Source: CAZTEB01 sp964612735
GTDB lineage: Bacteria; Patescibacteriota; Microgenomatia; UBA1400; PJMF01
Assembly (NCBI GenBank): GCA_964612735.1
Contig: CAZTEB010000012.1
Coordinates: 1 to 21,257 of the forward strand
Length of the DNA: 21,257 nucleotides
Direction of reading: 5' to 3'
A program made the translations under genes and the position numbers. A model generated the notes under the pieces. It was given only the letters and a program-made list of their open reading frames with translations. It had not been told where the DNA came from and ran no database searches. How positions within the stretch are numbered: position 1 is the first letter of the stretch; the number at the start of each line of letters is the position of its first letter. Below are positions 14,536 to 21,257 of this stretch, one piece after another.

Positions 14536-15657
14536 CTATGCGTTGTATGTTATTTGATATATTTCTCTTTTGATAACTGCCCCAGGGCGAGCGTACTCGA
14601 TGGGACTAGACACAGTAGTGTACCCGAGAGTAGCTATCTTGTCAATCAATTTTTCCATGGTGTAGCTGTGTTTTCCTGATTCAGCAGCCGGTAGCGTGAT
14701 TACTACTTTGCCACCTTGTTTTAGTAAGCGAGTCCAGTTTTTGAAGCTGCCATAGTAAAGTTTTTCGAGACCCTTGAAGATATTTGTTAGTTCTTCAGGT
14801 TTGGGCTTTGGCTTGCCAAGGAATGGTTCAGTTACGATGGCATCTATTTTGGGCAACTGCGAAGCTAGAGAATTTTGGGTGGCGTCAGCAATTATGAGTT
14901 CGGGGACTCGTGATACTTCATACTGATCACAAAGCCAGTCGACATTTTTTTGAGCTCCAAAGATAGTTTCTTGACGAATATCTGAGCCTACTGCTTGGTA
15001 GCCCAGTACGGCTGCTTCTAGTATAACGGTGCCCGTGCCACAAAATGGATCGTATACAACTACATCAGATTGTGTGGGTCCGAGTAGGTTCAGCATCATT
15101 CTGGCTACTTTGGGTGGTAGCATACCGCGCTTTCTGTCAGCATAGGGCTTACTCCTATCTCTTTTTGTCCAGTCGTCAATATTCTGAACACTGGCAGTTT
15201 CAGCTAGTATTAACGAGCCATCTACATCAACTAGCCAGAGATCATGTCTACTAGGCTTGCTGAGTAGTAGCGGAGCAGGCATGCCTATTTTGGTGCTTCT
15301 CAGGTAGCGCGAAGATATGTTGTGCTGCTTGAGTGCATTTTTAATATCTGTGCTATCAATAGAAATCAGCTCAGACGAGGAAGCGTCAGTAAAGCTAAAC
15401 TCTGGATTGTCGTCATTGCTCAGATGCTCAACGATCTCCTTAAGCAGGTTATCTTCAGAGGAAATGGTAGTCGCCAAAGGCTGTAGAATTTTTATAGTGC
15501 CGCCAAGTGAGTCTTGGAGTTGGCTTACGTCTTCAAGTGCATGATCTGATAGTATCGCAAACATATCACCACACCGGCGAACCGATGGGTGTACATAGGC
15601 TTGTAACTCTGCCAAAGAGAGTTTTGGAGTTGATCCGAGCAGGAATAGGGTTGTCAT
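14536..15657 (-). CDS. TRM11/THUMP-like RNA methyltransferase
   Basis: Class I SAM-dependent methylase of 373 aa, in the family that includes archaeal TrmG10 and eukaryotic TRM11 (tRNA guanosine N2-methylation). The N-terminal third is a divergent THUMP-type RNA-binding region. The methylase domain starts near 175 with the SAM motif DPFCGTGTVILEA and VGSDI, and the catalytic-site loop reads TEPFLGKP, where the related methylases have D/NPPY. KRGMLPPKVARMMLNL before motif I matches the family. ATG 15657 overlaps the rplU stop (TAATG), so the two are coupled, and rpmA follows after 3 nt. The substrate is inferred as tRNA; rRNA is possible given the ribosomal-protein company. Confidence 0.82.
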   Translation of the reverse strand: MTTLFLLGSTPKLSLAELQAYVHPSVRRCGDMFAILSDHALEDVSQLQDSLGGTIKILQPLATTISSEDNLLKEIVEHLSNDDNPEFSFTDASSSELISIDSTDIKNALKQHNISSRYLRSTKIGMPAPLLLSKPSRHDLWLVDVDGSLILAETASVQNIDDWTKRDRSKPYADRKRGMLPPKVARMMLNLLGPTQSDVVVYDPFCGTGTVILEAAVLGYQAVGSDIRQETIFGAQKNVDWLCDQYEVSRVPELIIADATQNSLASQLPKIDAIVTEPFLGKPKPKPEELTNIFKGLEKLYYGSFKNWTRLLKQGGKVVITLPAAESGKHSYTMEKLIDKIATLGYTTVSSPIEYARPGAVIKREIYQITYNA

Positions 15658-15974
15658 TAGAGAGCGATCTTGGTCACCTCTAGAGTTGTTTGGTCCTGGC
15701 GATGACCCATTTGTCTTCGATATCTTGACTTTGATTTGTACTTCATGACAGAGATTTTGTCACCCTTTCCCTGGTCTGTGATGGTTAGTTTGACGCTCGC
15801 CTTAGAGACAAGTGGTGAGCCAACTTGAATGGCTTTGCCATCATTGCTCAAAAGTACATCACTTGCTGTAATAGTGTCGCCTGCTTTACCTAAGTTAGCG
15901 TCAACTACGATAACGTCACCCTCTGTGACAAAGTGCTGTTTTCCTGCAAGCTGAATAATTGCTGTTTTTTTCAT
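15657..15974 (-). CDS. rplU: 50S ribosomal protein L21
   Basis: Large-subunit protein of 105 aa. The N terminus KKTAIIQLAGKQHFVTEGDVI matches the family (QxGGKQY...GD), and the middle has the DVLLSNDGKAIQVGSPLV stretch. The C-terminal KYKSKSRYRRQMGHRQDQTTLEVTKI is the hallmark RRKGHRQ-type tail that contacts rRNA. Start at ATG 15974; a longer reading to 16079 is not homologous. It is the first gene of the rplU-methyltransferase-rpmA run and has a promoter inside an inverted repeat at 15994-16017. The leader is about 27 nt with a weak GAAAG ribosome site. Confidence 0.95.
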   Translation of the reverse strand: MKKTAIIQLAGKQHFVTEGDVIVVDANLGKAGDTITASDVLLSNDGKAIQVGSPLVSKASVKLTITDQGKGDKISVMKYKSKSRYRRQMGHRQDQTTLEVTKIAL

Positions 15975-15993
15975 AAAAACTTTCAACGTTCTT

Positions 15994-16017
15994 GAGGCAT
16001 GTATTGTATCATGCCTC
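15994..16017 (-). promoter_or_regulatory. rplU promoter inside a perfect inverted repeat
   Basis: GAGGCATG (15994-16001) and CATGCCTC (16010-16017) are perfect 8-nt inverted arms around an 8-nt centre. On the minus strand the centre holds TACAAT (16003-16008) preceded by TG-A, an extended -10. The predicted transcript start lies in the downstream arm, so the symmetry is more likely an operator than an mRNA hairpin, though read-through RNA from rodA could fold it. Confidence 0.6.
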
Positions 16018-16032
16018 GCTAGTAAGTGATAG

Positions 16033-17100
16033 TCAACTGATGTGATGTGCCTGATGAGGAGACGAAGACTCAATGGCACTTTGTACTATGGCTAGTAGTA
16101 AGGCTGTAGCTATGATGGAGCTACCTCCATACGACATGAATGGGAGTGTGATGCCAGTAATGGGTAGTAATTTCATGTTCATGCCGATGTGAACCACGGT
16201 CTGCGCTGTTAGAAATGTTGCTGCGATTGCACAGTACAACTGTTCACTTTGGTTGGGGTGACTCCAAGAACTATGGATAACGTAACTGATCATAGCTGTA
16301 TACAAAGAGAGCAAGAAAAAACTACCTAAAAATCCCCACTCTTCTGCAAAAGAAGCGAAAATAAAATCAGTCTGACGCTCAGGTAGGAAGCGCAAGTGAG
16401 ATTGCACTCCTTGACCCAGACCTCTGCCAAATGCTTGTCCAGAGCCAACGGCAATTTGTGATTGACGAGCATTGTATTGAGAACCACTGACAGCAGAATC
16501 ATTCGAAGAAAAACCAATAATTCTCTCCTTTTGATACGGCTTGAGAAAGAATATCCATCCCAGAGCAGCCACTGCGACGGCTAGGCCTACTAAGCCAAAA
16601 AGATACTTCCATGGAACTTGACTGAGAAAGAGGCCGGTGCTGATGCTAGCCACAAATAGGATGGTAGTTCCCAGATCGGGTGCTACCACTATTAAGGTAG
16701 CGGGTAAACCAATGATCAATAGTACTGTAATCAGCGTAGACAGCTTGGTTGTGGCATGCTGTCCTAAGTATCGAGCTACCACCAGACCCACTATTGGAAC
16801 AGCGAGCTGTGAGCCTTGGATGGAAAACAGACCTCCTACAGATATCCAACGCAGCGTACCTTTTGTCAATGTCCCGACTAGGAGTGTCAGGACAAGTAAA
16901 GCAGCCAAGCCAAAGTATGCTAGCCAGCGGTATGAAAGCAGTGTGCTGAATGAAATTTGAGATACGATCCAGAATACAATTAAGCCAGTCATCAGAAAGA
17001 CTAATTGAATATATGCCAAGTCACTGGCGATGCTGCTTAGAGTAGTAATGCTCGTCAAACCAAGGATGCCGATGCAGCTAAATAAAAACCACTGCTTCAT
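16033..17100 (-). CDS. rodA: RodA/FtsW-family peptidoglycan polymerase (SEDS)
   Basis: Polytopic SEDS glycosyltransferase of 355 aa that polymerises lipid II during wall growth. Hydrophobic segments cover most of the length. Family motifs are VAPDLGTTILF, KPYQKERIIGF, RFLPERQTDFIFASFAEEWGFLG and ITGITLPFMSYGGSS. The KPYQ..RI wording and the absence of an N-terminal extension favour RodA (elongation) over FtsW (division), but the two are hard to separate by eye. Start ATG 17100 is 9 nt after an extended -10 (TGCTACTAT); GTG 17109 is an alternative. It lies 30 nt after the ileS stop and 16 nt before the rplU inverted repeat. Confidence 0.9.
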   Translation of the reverse strand: MKQWFLFSCIGILGLTSITTLSSIASDLAYIQLVFLMTGLIVFWIVSQISFSTLLSYRWLAYFGLAALLVLTLLVGTLTKGTLRWISVGGLFSIQGSQLAVPIVGLVVARYLGQHATTKLSTLITVLLIIGLPATLIVVAPDLGTTILFVASISTGLFLSQVPWKYLFGLVGLAVAVAALGWIFFLKPYQKERIIGFSSNDSAVSGSQYNARQSQIAVGSGQAFGRGLGQGVQSHLRFLPERQTDFIFASFAEEWGFLGSFFLLSLYTAMISYVIHSSWSHPNQSEQLYCAIAATFLTAQTVVHIGMNMKLLPITGITLPFMSYGGSSIIATALLLAIVQSAIESSSPHQAHHIS

Positions 17101-17109
17101 GTTAAGCAC

Positions 17110-17118
17110 ATAGTAGCA
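17110..17118 (-). promoter_or_regulatory. Extended -10 promoter of rodA
   Basis: TGCTACTAT on the minus strand, with the -10 at 17110-17115, ends 9 nt before ATG 17100. The predicted leader is about 2-3 nt. It lies between the ileS stop and rodA. Confidence 0.45.
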
Positions 17119-17130
17119 CTGTCACTAGGA

Positions 17131-19962
17131 TTAGTGATCAAGTAGTTCTAGAACCTCACCTTGCCGAAGCTTAGCATTAGTTCTCTCTTCAATTTGAGCG
17201 GTCCAGTCCTTGGGCCAGTTTGGGAGCGAAACTACTGCTTGATCCTCTGGTGATAAACCAGATTTTTTTCGAAGTCGCTGAATGGATCGCATTACCTCTC
17301 GAGCTTCTCCCTCATCCTTCAAATCTTGGGTAAGCTTAGTGTCAAGTGAAACTTCTAGCTCTAAACCTTGCTCCCAGCGAACTTCTTTTACGTTAACCTC
17401 ATTGGCTAATACATCTAGTAGGTTTTGAAATGGTTTCTCAACGGGTGAGGTTACTGTTAGAGAGGCCAGCGGTTGTCGTACTTTCATCTCCAGTTCTTTT
17501 CTCTGGGCGTGCGCTCTTTCAACTACTCTTCTGATCTCTGCCATTTTTTTCTCAAGTTCTGGGTGGTGTAACTCACTCTCTGCTTTAGGCCAGTCAGTTA
17601 GGTGTATAGAACTGTCATCACCGAGCAAACAGTCATGGACTAACTCAGTAAAAAAGGGAGCAAGGGGTGCCATGAGTTGAGCTAATGTATAAAGAGCAAA
17701 TCCGAATGTTTGATTTGCTTCAGCATTAGTTGTGTCACGCAACCTATCCCGACTTTGACGAAGGTACCAGGTTGAGAGCTCAGTGACGAACTCCATTAGT
17801 GCCCTACTAGCTTTTACTAGGTCATAGTTTTCATAGTGCTCAGTTACTGTTTGAGTGAGAGTGGTGGTTACACTGAGTAGCCATGTGTCCATTACATGTG
17901 ATGCTGTGGGTGGTGTCATGGGGAGCTTCTTTGGTGTGCACATCGAGTAAAATGACAGCATGTTCCACCACACTACAAACACTTTTCTTCTAATGTCCGC
18001 TACTGCTTTTTCGCTGAAGTGTAAATTTTCACCATTCATTACAGGAGAGCTCATCAGGTATAGTCGTAAACTATCTACGCCATACTCCTCCATCAAAATC
18101 TGAGGATCGGGATAGTTCTTCTTAGATTTGCTCATTTTTGATCCATCTTCGGCCAAAATAGTTCCGGTAGTCAGCACATTTTCGAATGCATGAGACTCAA
18201 AAACACCCGTCGCAAGTACGTGCATCGTATAGAACCACGCTCTGGTTTGAGCTACGTATTCGCTGATGAACTGCGCTGGGAATGTTTGCTCAAAGTGCTG
18301 CTTGTTCTCAAAAGGATAATGGACTGATGCAAACGGCATCGATCCAGACTCGATCCAGCAATCAAATACCTCGGGGATTCTGGTGCCCTTAAGTGTCTTT
18401 TCATCGTCAACCCAGACACTAACGTCTTGTAAGTATTCGGGATGGATATCATCTAAGTCAGCAACTTTTTCGGGTTCAACAGCCCATGTTTTGAGCTCTT
18501 CAATACTTCCGATGACTCGTAGTTGCTCGGTGCCGTCTGCAGCTATTGCTGACCAAATGGGCATTGGCGTTCCCCAATACCGAGATCTTGAGATATTCCA
18601 ATCTGGGGCGTGTTCAAGTCCTTTGCCGAAGCGGCCATTTTTTAGATGATCGGGATACCAATTTATGGCCTCATTATTTTCAAGCAATTGCGATTTTATT
18701 TTTTGAATGTCTATAAACCAGGCCGGAACTGGGGCATAGTACAGCCTGGTACTACATCGATAGCACACGGCCACATTGTGTGTATGGGGAGTGTGTTGAT
18801 ACACGAGGCCTCGATCACTAAGGTCTTGGTCAACTTCAGCATTTACGTCTAGGATCGAGCGTCCTGCCCAGGGTTTCACCTCTTCTTTAAGCTTACCTTC
18901 CTGATCAACGTGTTCGACCAATTGAACACCGTGCTCACTCATCACTCGATAGTCATCTTCGCCGTATGCAGCTAGTGTCACTATCCCAGTACCATCTTCA
19001 GCAGATACAAACTCATCTGCTAGTAGTACTCCCACTTTCTCATCGGGGGAGCGCTCTGGATAAAAGTCATAGTGAAGCTCAAAGTGTTTCTGAGCTAGTT
19101 CTGAGCCAGTTTGCGTGGCCACCACGGTGTATGGTTCATCTTTGAGGTGATCAAGTCGATCTTTTGCGAGTATGTAGCGCTCATCACCTTGTTCCACAGT
19201 TACATACTCTAAGTTTGGATGTACAGCTAGGGCGGGAGTGGCTAGTTTATTCCAAGGCGTGGTGGACCAAGCTAGTATGAACGTGTTTTCTTCATCTTTG
19301 ACACGATATTTGTAGGTTGTTGAGGGCTCACTCACTTCTTGATAGCTGTTATCCATAGCAATCTCAAAGTTAGAGAGTGGGGTGGCGCAGCGTGGACAGT
19401 ATAAAATCACTCGTCTACCTTGATACACAAGGTCTTTTTGGTACAGTTGCTTGAAGCCCCACCACACCGACTCCATAAAAGACGTATCCATCGTTTTATA
19501 GTTATTCTTGAAGTCTACCCACCGTCCCAATCGATGTATGATCTGCTCCCACTCTGTGTCGAGTCGCATCACTTCTTTGCGACAGGCTTGGTTGAAGACG
19601 TCTAACCCAAGTTCCTCAATACCTTTTTTACCTCCCTTGATATTCAGCTGTTTCTCGATCATGTTTTCGATAGGAAGGCCGTGGCAGTCCCAGCCCCAAA
19701 CTCGTTCAACTCGTTTGCCTCTCATCGTTTGAAATCGAGGTATAACGTCTTTGGTGGTAGAAGCTAGTAAGTGGCCGTAATGTGGCATGCCAGTTGCAAA
19801 TGGTGGTCCATCGTAAAATATGTAGGAGTCACTGGTTGGACGTTGTTCTACCGAAGCTTGGAAAGTGTCATTGCGTAGCCACTCATCTAAAACTTGTTTC
19901 TCAAGTTCTGGTAAGTCTGGTGGTCGACTAAAATCAAGTTGTTTGCTGTCAGCTTTTGACAT
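17131..19962 (-). CDS. ileS: Isoleucyl-tRNA synthetase
   Basis: Class I synthetase of 943 aa that charges tRNA-Ile. The signature HYGH is at 61-64 (DGPPFATGMPHYGHLLA) and KMSKS at 609-613. Zinc-type cysteine pairs occur in YCPRCATPL and VCYRCSTRLYY. The CP1 editing domain (about 180-400) has unusual active-site segments: WSTTPWNKLATPALAV at 232-247, where other IleRS have WTTTPWTLPxNxA, and GTGIVTLAAYGEDDY, with Thr329 where the GTG(A/I)VH motif has His and one residue fewer before DD. The overall sequence resembles the archaeal/eukaryotic-like IleRS class, which includes many mupirocin-insensitive enzymes; this is inference. Expression is controlled by the T-box leader. SD GGAGG lies 7 nt before the ATG. 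Confidence 0.97.
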   Translation of the reverse strand: MSKADSKQLDFSRPPDLPELEKQVLDEWLRNDTFQASVEQRPTSDSYIFYDGPPFATGMPHYGHLLASTTKDVIPRFQTMRGKRVERVWGWDCHGLPIENMIEKQLNIKGGKKGIEELGLDVFNQACRKEVMRLDTEWEQIIHRLGRWVDFKNNYKTMDTSFMESVWWGFKQLYQKDLVYQGRRVILYCPRCATPLSNFEIAMDNSYQEVSEPSTTYKYRVKDEENTFILAWSTTPWNKLATPALAVHPNLEYVTVEQGDERYILAKDRLDHLKDEPYTVVATQTGSELAQKHFELHYDFYPERSPDEKVGVLLADEFVSAEDGTGIVTLAAYGEDDYRVMSEHGVQLVEHVDQEGKLKEEVKPWAGRSILDVNAEVDQDLSDRGLVYQHTPHTHNVAVCYRCSTRLYYAPVPAWFIDIQKIKSQLLENNEAINWYPDHLKNGRFGKGLEHAPDWNISRSRYWGTPMPIWSAIAADGTEQLRVIGSIEELKTWAVEPEKVADLDDIHPEYLQDVSVWVDDEKTLKGTRIPEVFDCWIESGSMPFASVHYPFENKQHFEQTFPAQFISEYVAQTRAWFYTMHVLATGVFESHAFENVLTTGTILAEDGSKMSKSKKNYPDPQILMEEYGVDSLRLYLMSSPVMNGENLHFSEKAVADIRRKVFVVWWNMLSFYSMCTPKKLPMTPPTASHVMDTWLLSVTTTLTQTVTEHYENYDLVKASRALMEFVTELSTWYLRQSRDRLRDTTNAEANQTFGFALYTLAQLMAPLAPFFTELVHDCLLGDDSSIHLTDWPKAESELHHPELEKKMAEIRRVVERAHAQRKELEMKVRQPLASLTVTSPVEKPFQNLLDVLANEVNVKEVRWEQGLELEVSLDTKLTQDLKDEGEAREVMRSIQRLRKKSGLSPEDQAVVSLPNWPKDWTAQIEERTNAKLRQGEVLELLDH

Positions 19963-20137
19963 AAAAAAACCTCCATAGCCACTTTTTAGTGACGATAGAA
20001 GGTTTCCTACATCTGAGGAAAGGTACCAACCTTCCTATACTTGATTACTGCTGTTACGGGCTTACCCGAGGGGTTCTAGTTGCTTGTCAGCGTTCTTCCC
20101 CTACCTTCTTCGGTGATAATCGAAGTCAATTGGCTGT
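19963..20137 (-). ncRNA. T-box riboswitch leader of ileS (tRNA-Ile sensor)
   Basis: About 175 nt of leader RNA that should sense uncharged tRNA-Ile. Parts in 5'-3' order on the minus strand: a specifier hairpin (20108-20125) with stem CTTCG/CGAAG and loop ATTATCAC containing AUC; AGGGG (20098-20102) able to pair with CCCCT (20069-20073) in a pseudoknot; a GCTG/CAGC helix (20088-20091 with 20050-20053) enclosing hairpin CGGG-TAAG-CCCG (20057-20068); then the antisequestrator, UGGUACC (20022-20028) bulged between A1 GAAGGT/ACCTTC and A2 TTCCT/AGGAA. UGGU pairs perfectly with the ACCA end of tRNA-Ile. The A1 3' strand (19998-20003) can instead pair with GGAGGT of the ileS ribosome site. The T-box family is well known; the assignment rests on these pairings. 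Confidence 0.87.
19970..20003 (-). promoter_or_regulatory. Alternative hairpin hiding the ileS ribosome site, followed by U7
   Basis: GTCACT (19988-19993) and AGTGGC (19978-19983) form an inner stem with an AAAA loop. Outside it either CTTCTAT pairs with ATGGAGG or ACCTTC pairs with GGAGGT. Both registers bury the GGAGG ribosome site (19970-19974), and seven U residues follow directly up to the AUG. The hairpin competes with the A1 helix for 19998-20003. Confidence 0.75.
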
Positions 20138-20143
20138 GATCGT

Positions 20144-20172
20144 ATTGTATTGCGAAGGGAGAAGTACGTCAA
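20144..20172 (-). promoter_or_regulatory. Strong promoter of ileS leader
   Basis: TTGACG (20167-20172) and TACAAT (20144-20149) with a 17-nt spacer, near consensus. The -35 begins 4 nt after the ftsZ stop. The start is predicted near 20137. Confidence 0.85.
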
Positions 20173-20176
20173 ATCG

Positions 20177-21257
20177 CTATTTTTGTCTCAGAAAGGCAGG
20201 AATATCAAACTCATCTTCAAATTCAGAGGTTGAGCTAGAGTCACTTTTTGCTTCTTCATCTCCTGCTGGCTCGGTTTGCTGTTTTGGTTTGGCTAGAAAT
20301 GGATTGCTTGGTTGAGTTGGAGTTGGCTTAGGCTGCGCTGCGGTCATTTGTGATGTTGTCTGTGGTTGGGTAAAACCAGAGGGAGCCCGGTCTATTTTCG
20401 TAGGTTGATCGCTCGGCTGTTCGTCAATTTTTTTGAAAGAATCTCTTGAGAATGCACCAAACATAGATTTTGAGCTACCTGCAAAACCTAGTTGACTCTC
20501 GTTAAAGCCAGTAGCAATGACTGAAATCTTGATGTTGCTGCCCATTTCTTCGTTGATGGTGGCACCAAAGATGATGTTGGCATCTGGATCAGCTGCGTTG
20601 GCTATGATGGCAGAAGCGTCAGAAACTTCGCTCATTGTCATGTCTGCACCGCCAATGATGTTGTACAGTATGCCCTTTGCACCATCTATGGATACTTCGA
20701 GTAATGGAGATGAGATAGCCATTCGGGCTGCAGTGGTAGCCCTATTCTCACCACTGGCCTCACCGATACCCATTAGTGCTGAGCCAGAATCAGCCATGAT
20801 AGTTTTAACGTCCGCGAAGTCTACGTTAATCAGGCCTGGAACCGTGATTAAATCTGAGATGCCTTGGACACCCTGGCCAAGTACATTGTCTGCAAGTCTA
20901 AATGAATCTAGGAGCGTCATTTTTTTATCTACGACATCCATGAGTCGTTGGTTTGGAATGACGATTAGTGTATCAACCTTGTCTTTGAGTTCTTCAATAC
21001 CTTCCTCTGCTAGCTGCATACGCCTAACACCTTCGAACGCAAAGGGCTTAGTGACGACCGCGACCGTGAGAGCTCCAGATTCTTTGGCAATTTCCGCTAT
21101 GACGGGTGAAGCACCGGTGCCAGTGCCACCACCCATGCCGGCAGTGATGAAGACCATGTCAGAGTCGAAAAGAAGATCTTTAATTTTCTCCCTACTCTCT
21201 TCAGCAGCTGTACGACCCACTTCAGGGTCAGCGCCGGATCCGAGGCCTTTAGTAATG
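20177..21257 (-). CDS. ftsZ: Cell division protein FtsZ (N terminus cut by window edge)
   Basis: Tubulin-like GTPase that forms the division ring. The 359 visible residues begin inside the nucleotide-binding domain (ITKGLGSGADPEVGR). The tubulin signature GMGGGTGTGASPVIA follows, then VIPNQRLMDVVDKKMTLLDSFRLADNVL and NVDFADVKTIMADSG, with the T7-loop catalytic NVDFADVK. The C-terminal linker is rich in Pro, Gln, Thr and Ser, and the last residues DEFDIPAFLRQK form the conserved tail peptide that binds membrane tethers such as FtsA or SepF. A GTG at 21220 is in frame but is not the start, since conserved FtsZ sequence continues upstream to the edge. Directly upstream of the ileS promoter. Confidence 0.97.
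   Translation of the reverse strand, partial: ITKGLGSGADPEVGRTAAEESREKIKDLLFDSDMVFITAGMGGGTGTGASPVIAEIAKESGALTVAVVTKPFAFEGVRRMQLAEEGIEELKDKVDTLIVIPNQRLMDVVDKKMTLLDSFRLADNVLGQGVQGISDLITVPGLINVDFADVKTIMADSGSALMGIGEASGENRATTAARMAISSPLLEVSIDGAKGILYNIIGGADMTMSEVSDASAIIANAADPDANIIFGATINEEMGSNIKISVIATGFNESQLGFAGSSKSMFGAFSRDSFKKIDEQPSDQPTKIDRAPSGFTQPQTTSQMTAAQPKPTPTQPSNPFLAKPKQQTEPAGDEEAKSDSSSTSEFEDEFDIPAFLRQK

Noticed and set aside
15975..16079. N-terminal extension of L21 by 35 residues
   Set aside because: The extension is not L21-like and crosses the inverted-repeat promoter; ATG 15974 gives the standard protein length.
20177..21220. FtsZ starting at GTG 21220
   Set aside because: Conserved FtsZ sequence (ITKGLGSGADPE) continues in frame upstream to the window edge, so the gene is truncated by the window, not starting there.
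1..21257. CRISPR array, insertion sequence, toxin-antitoxin or defence cassette
   Set aside because: No regularly spaced repeats, transposase, inverted terminal repeats or defence-type genes are visible; all long open readings are assigned or described.
1..21257. UGA recoding (Gracilibacteria/Absconditabacteria code)
   Set aside because: gatB, the glycosyltransferase and rodA end at TGA in the right places and no in-frame TGA lies inside the conserved proteins.

Overview
The window looks like chromosomal DNA of a small-genome bacterium of the Candidate Phyla Radiation, most likely Saccharibacteria (TM7). The grounds are the family variants of the core proteins (ribosomal protein L27, IleRS, a TRM11-like methylase with a TEPFLG motif), a lemA/htpX locus joined to gatCAB, almost no metabolic genes, very tight gene packing and a moderate base composition (by eye a little under 50% GC). 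UGA is used as a normal stop (gatB, rodA), so this is not a UGA-recoding lineage. The assignment is inference; no 16S gene is present.

Layout. (1) 1-5837, minus strand: a compact seven-gene run read as lemA, a 114-aa unknown, htpX, gatC, gatA, gatB and dnaE (cut by the window edge). gatC/gatA and gatA/gatB each overlap by exactly 8 nt. (2) 5838-7770: a tRNA-Asp gene with a good promoter, then a GNAT acetyltransferase, a NUDIX hydrolase and a 140-aa unknown, all three on the minus strand. (3) 7844-9501, plus strand: a membrane-anchored double-LysM protein, tRNA-Gly(CCC), tRNA-Thr(CGT) and a membrane-anchored Ig-like repeat protein. (4) 9504-12678, minus strand: a surface-polysaccharide set of flippase, family 2 glycosyltransferase and O-antigen-ligase-like polymerase. 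A 10-N assembly gap lies in the flippase end. Signal peptidase I (lepB) diverges from it. (5) 13359-17100, minus strand: rodA, rplU (L21), a TRM11-like RNA methylase, rpmA (L27) and parB. (6) 17131-21257, minus strand: ftsZ (partial), then ileS behind a long structured leader.

The best regulatory signal is the 175-nt ileS leader. It has the parts of a tRNA-sensing T-box riboswitch: a short specifier hairpin with AUC in its loop, a Stem II/pseudoknot-like region, and a UGGUACC bulge flanked by A1 and A2 helices. A mutually exclusive hairpin buries the ileS Shine-Dalgarno sequence and is followed by seven U residues that abut the AUG. The IleRS it controls has unusual residues at two places in its CP1 editing site.

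A second pattern is promoter geometry. Six genes at the head of transcription units have a -10-like element only 6-9 nt before the start codon, which suggests leaderless mRNAs, while genes inside operons more often carry Shine-Dalgarno sequences. Apart from these points the region is ordinary housekeeping: cell division and elongation, envelope biogenesis, protein export and translation. I see no mobile element, CRISPR array or defence system.
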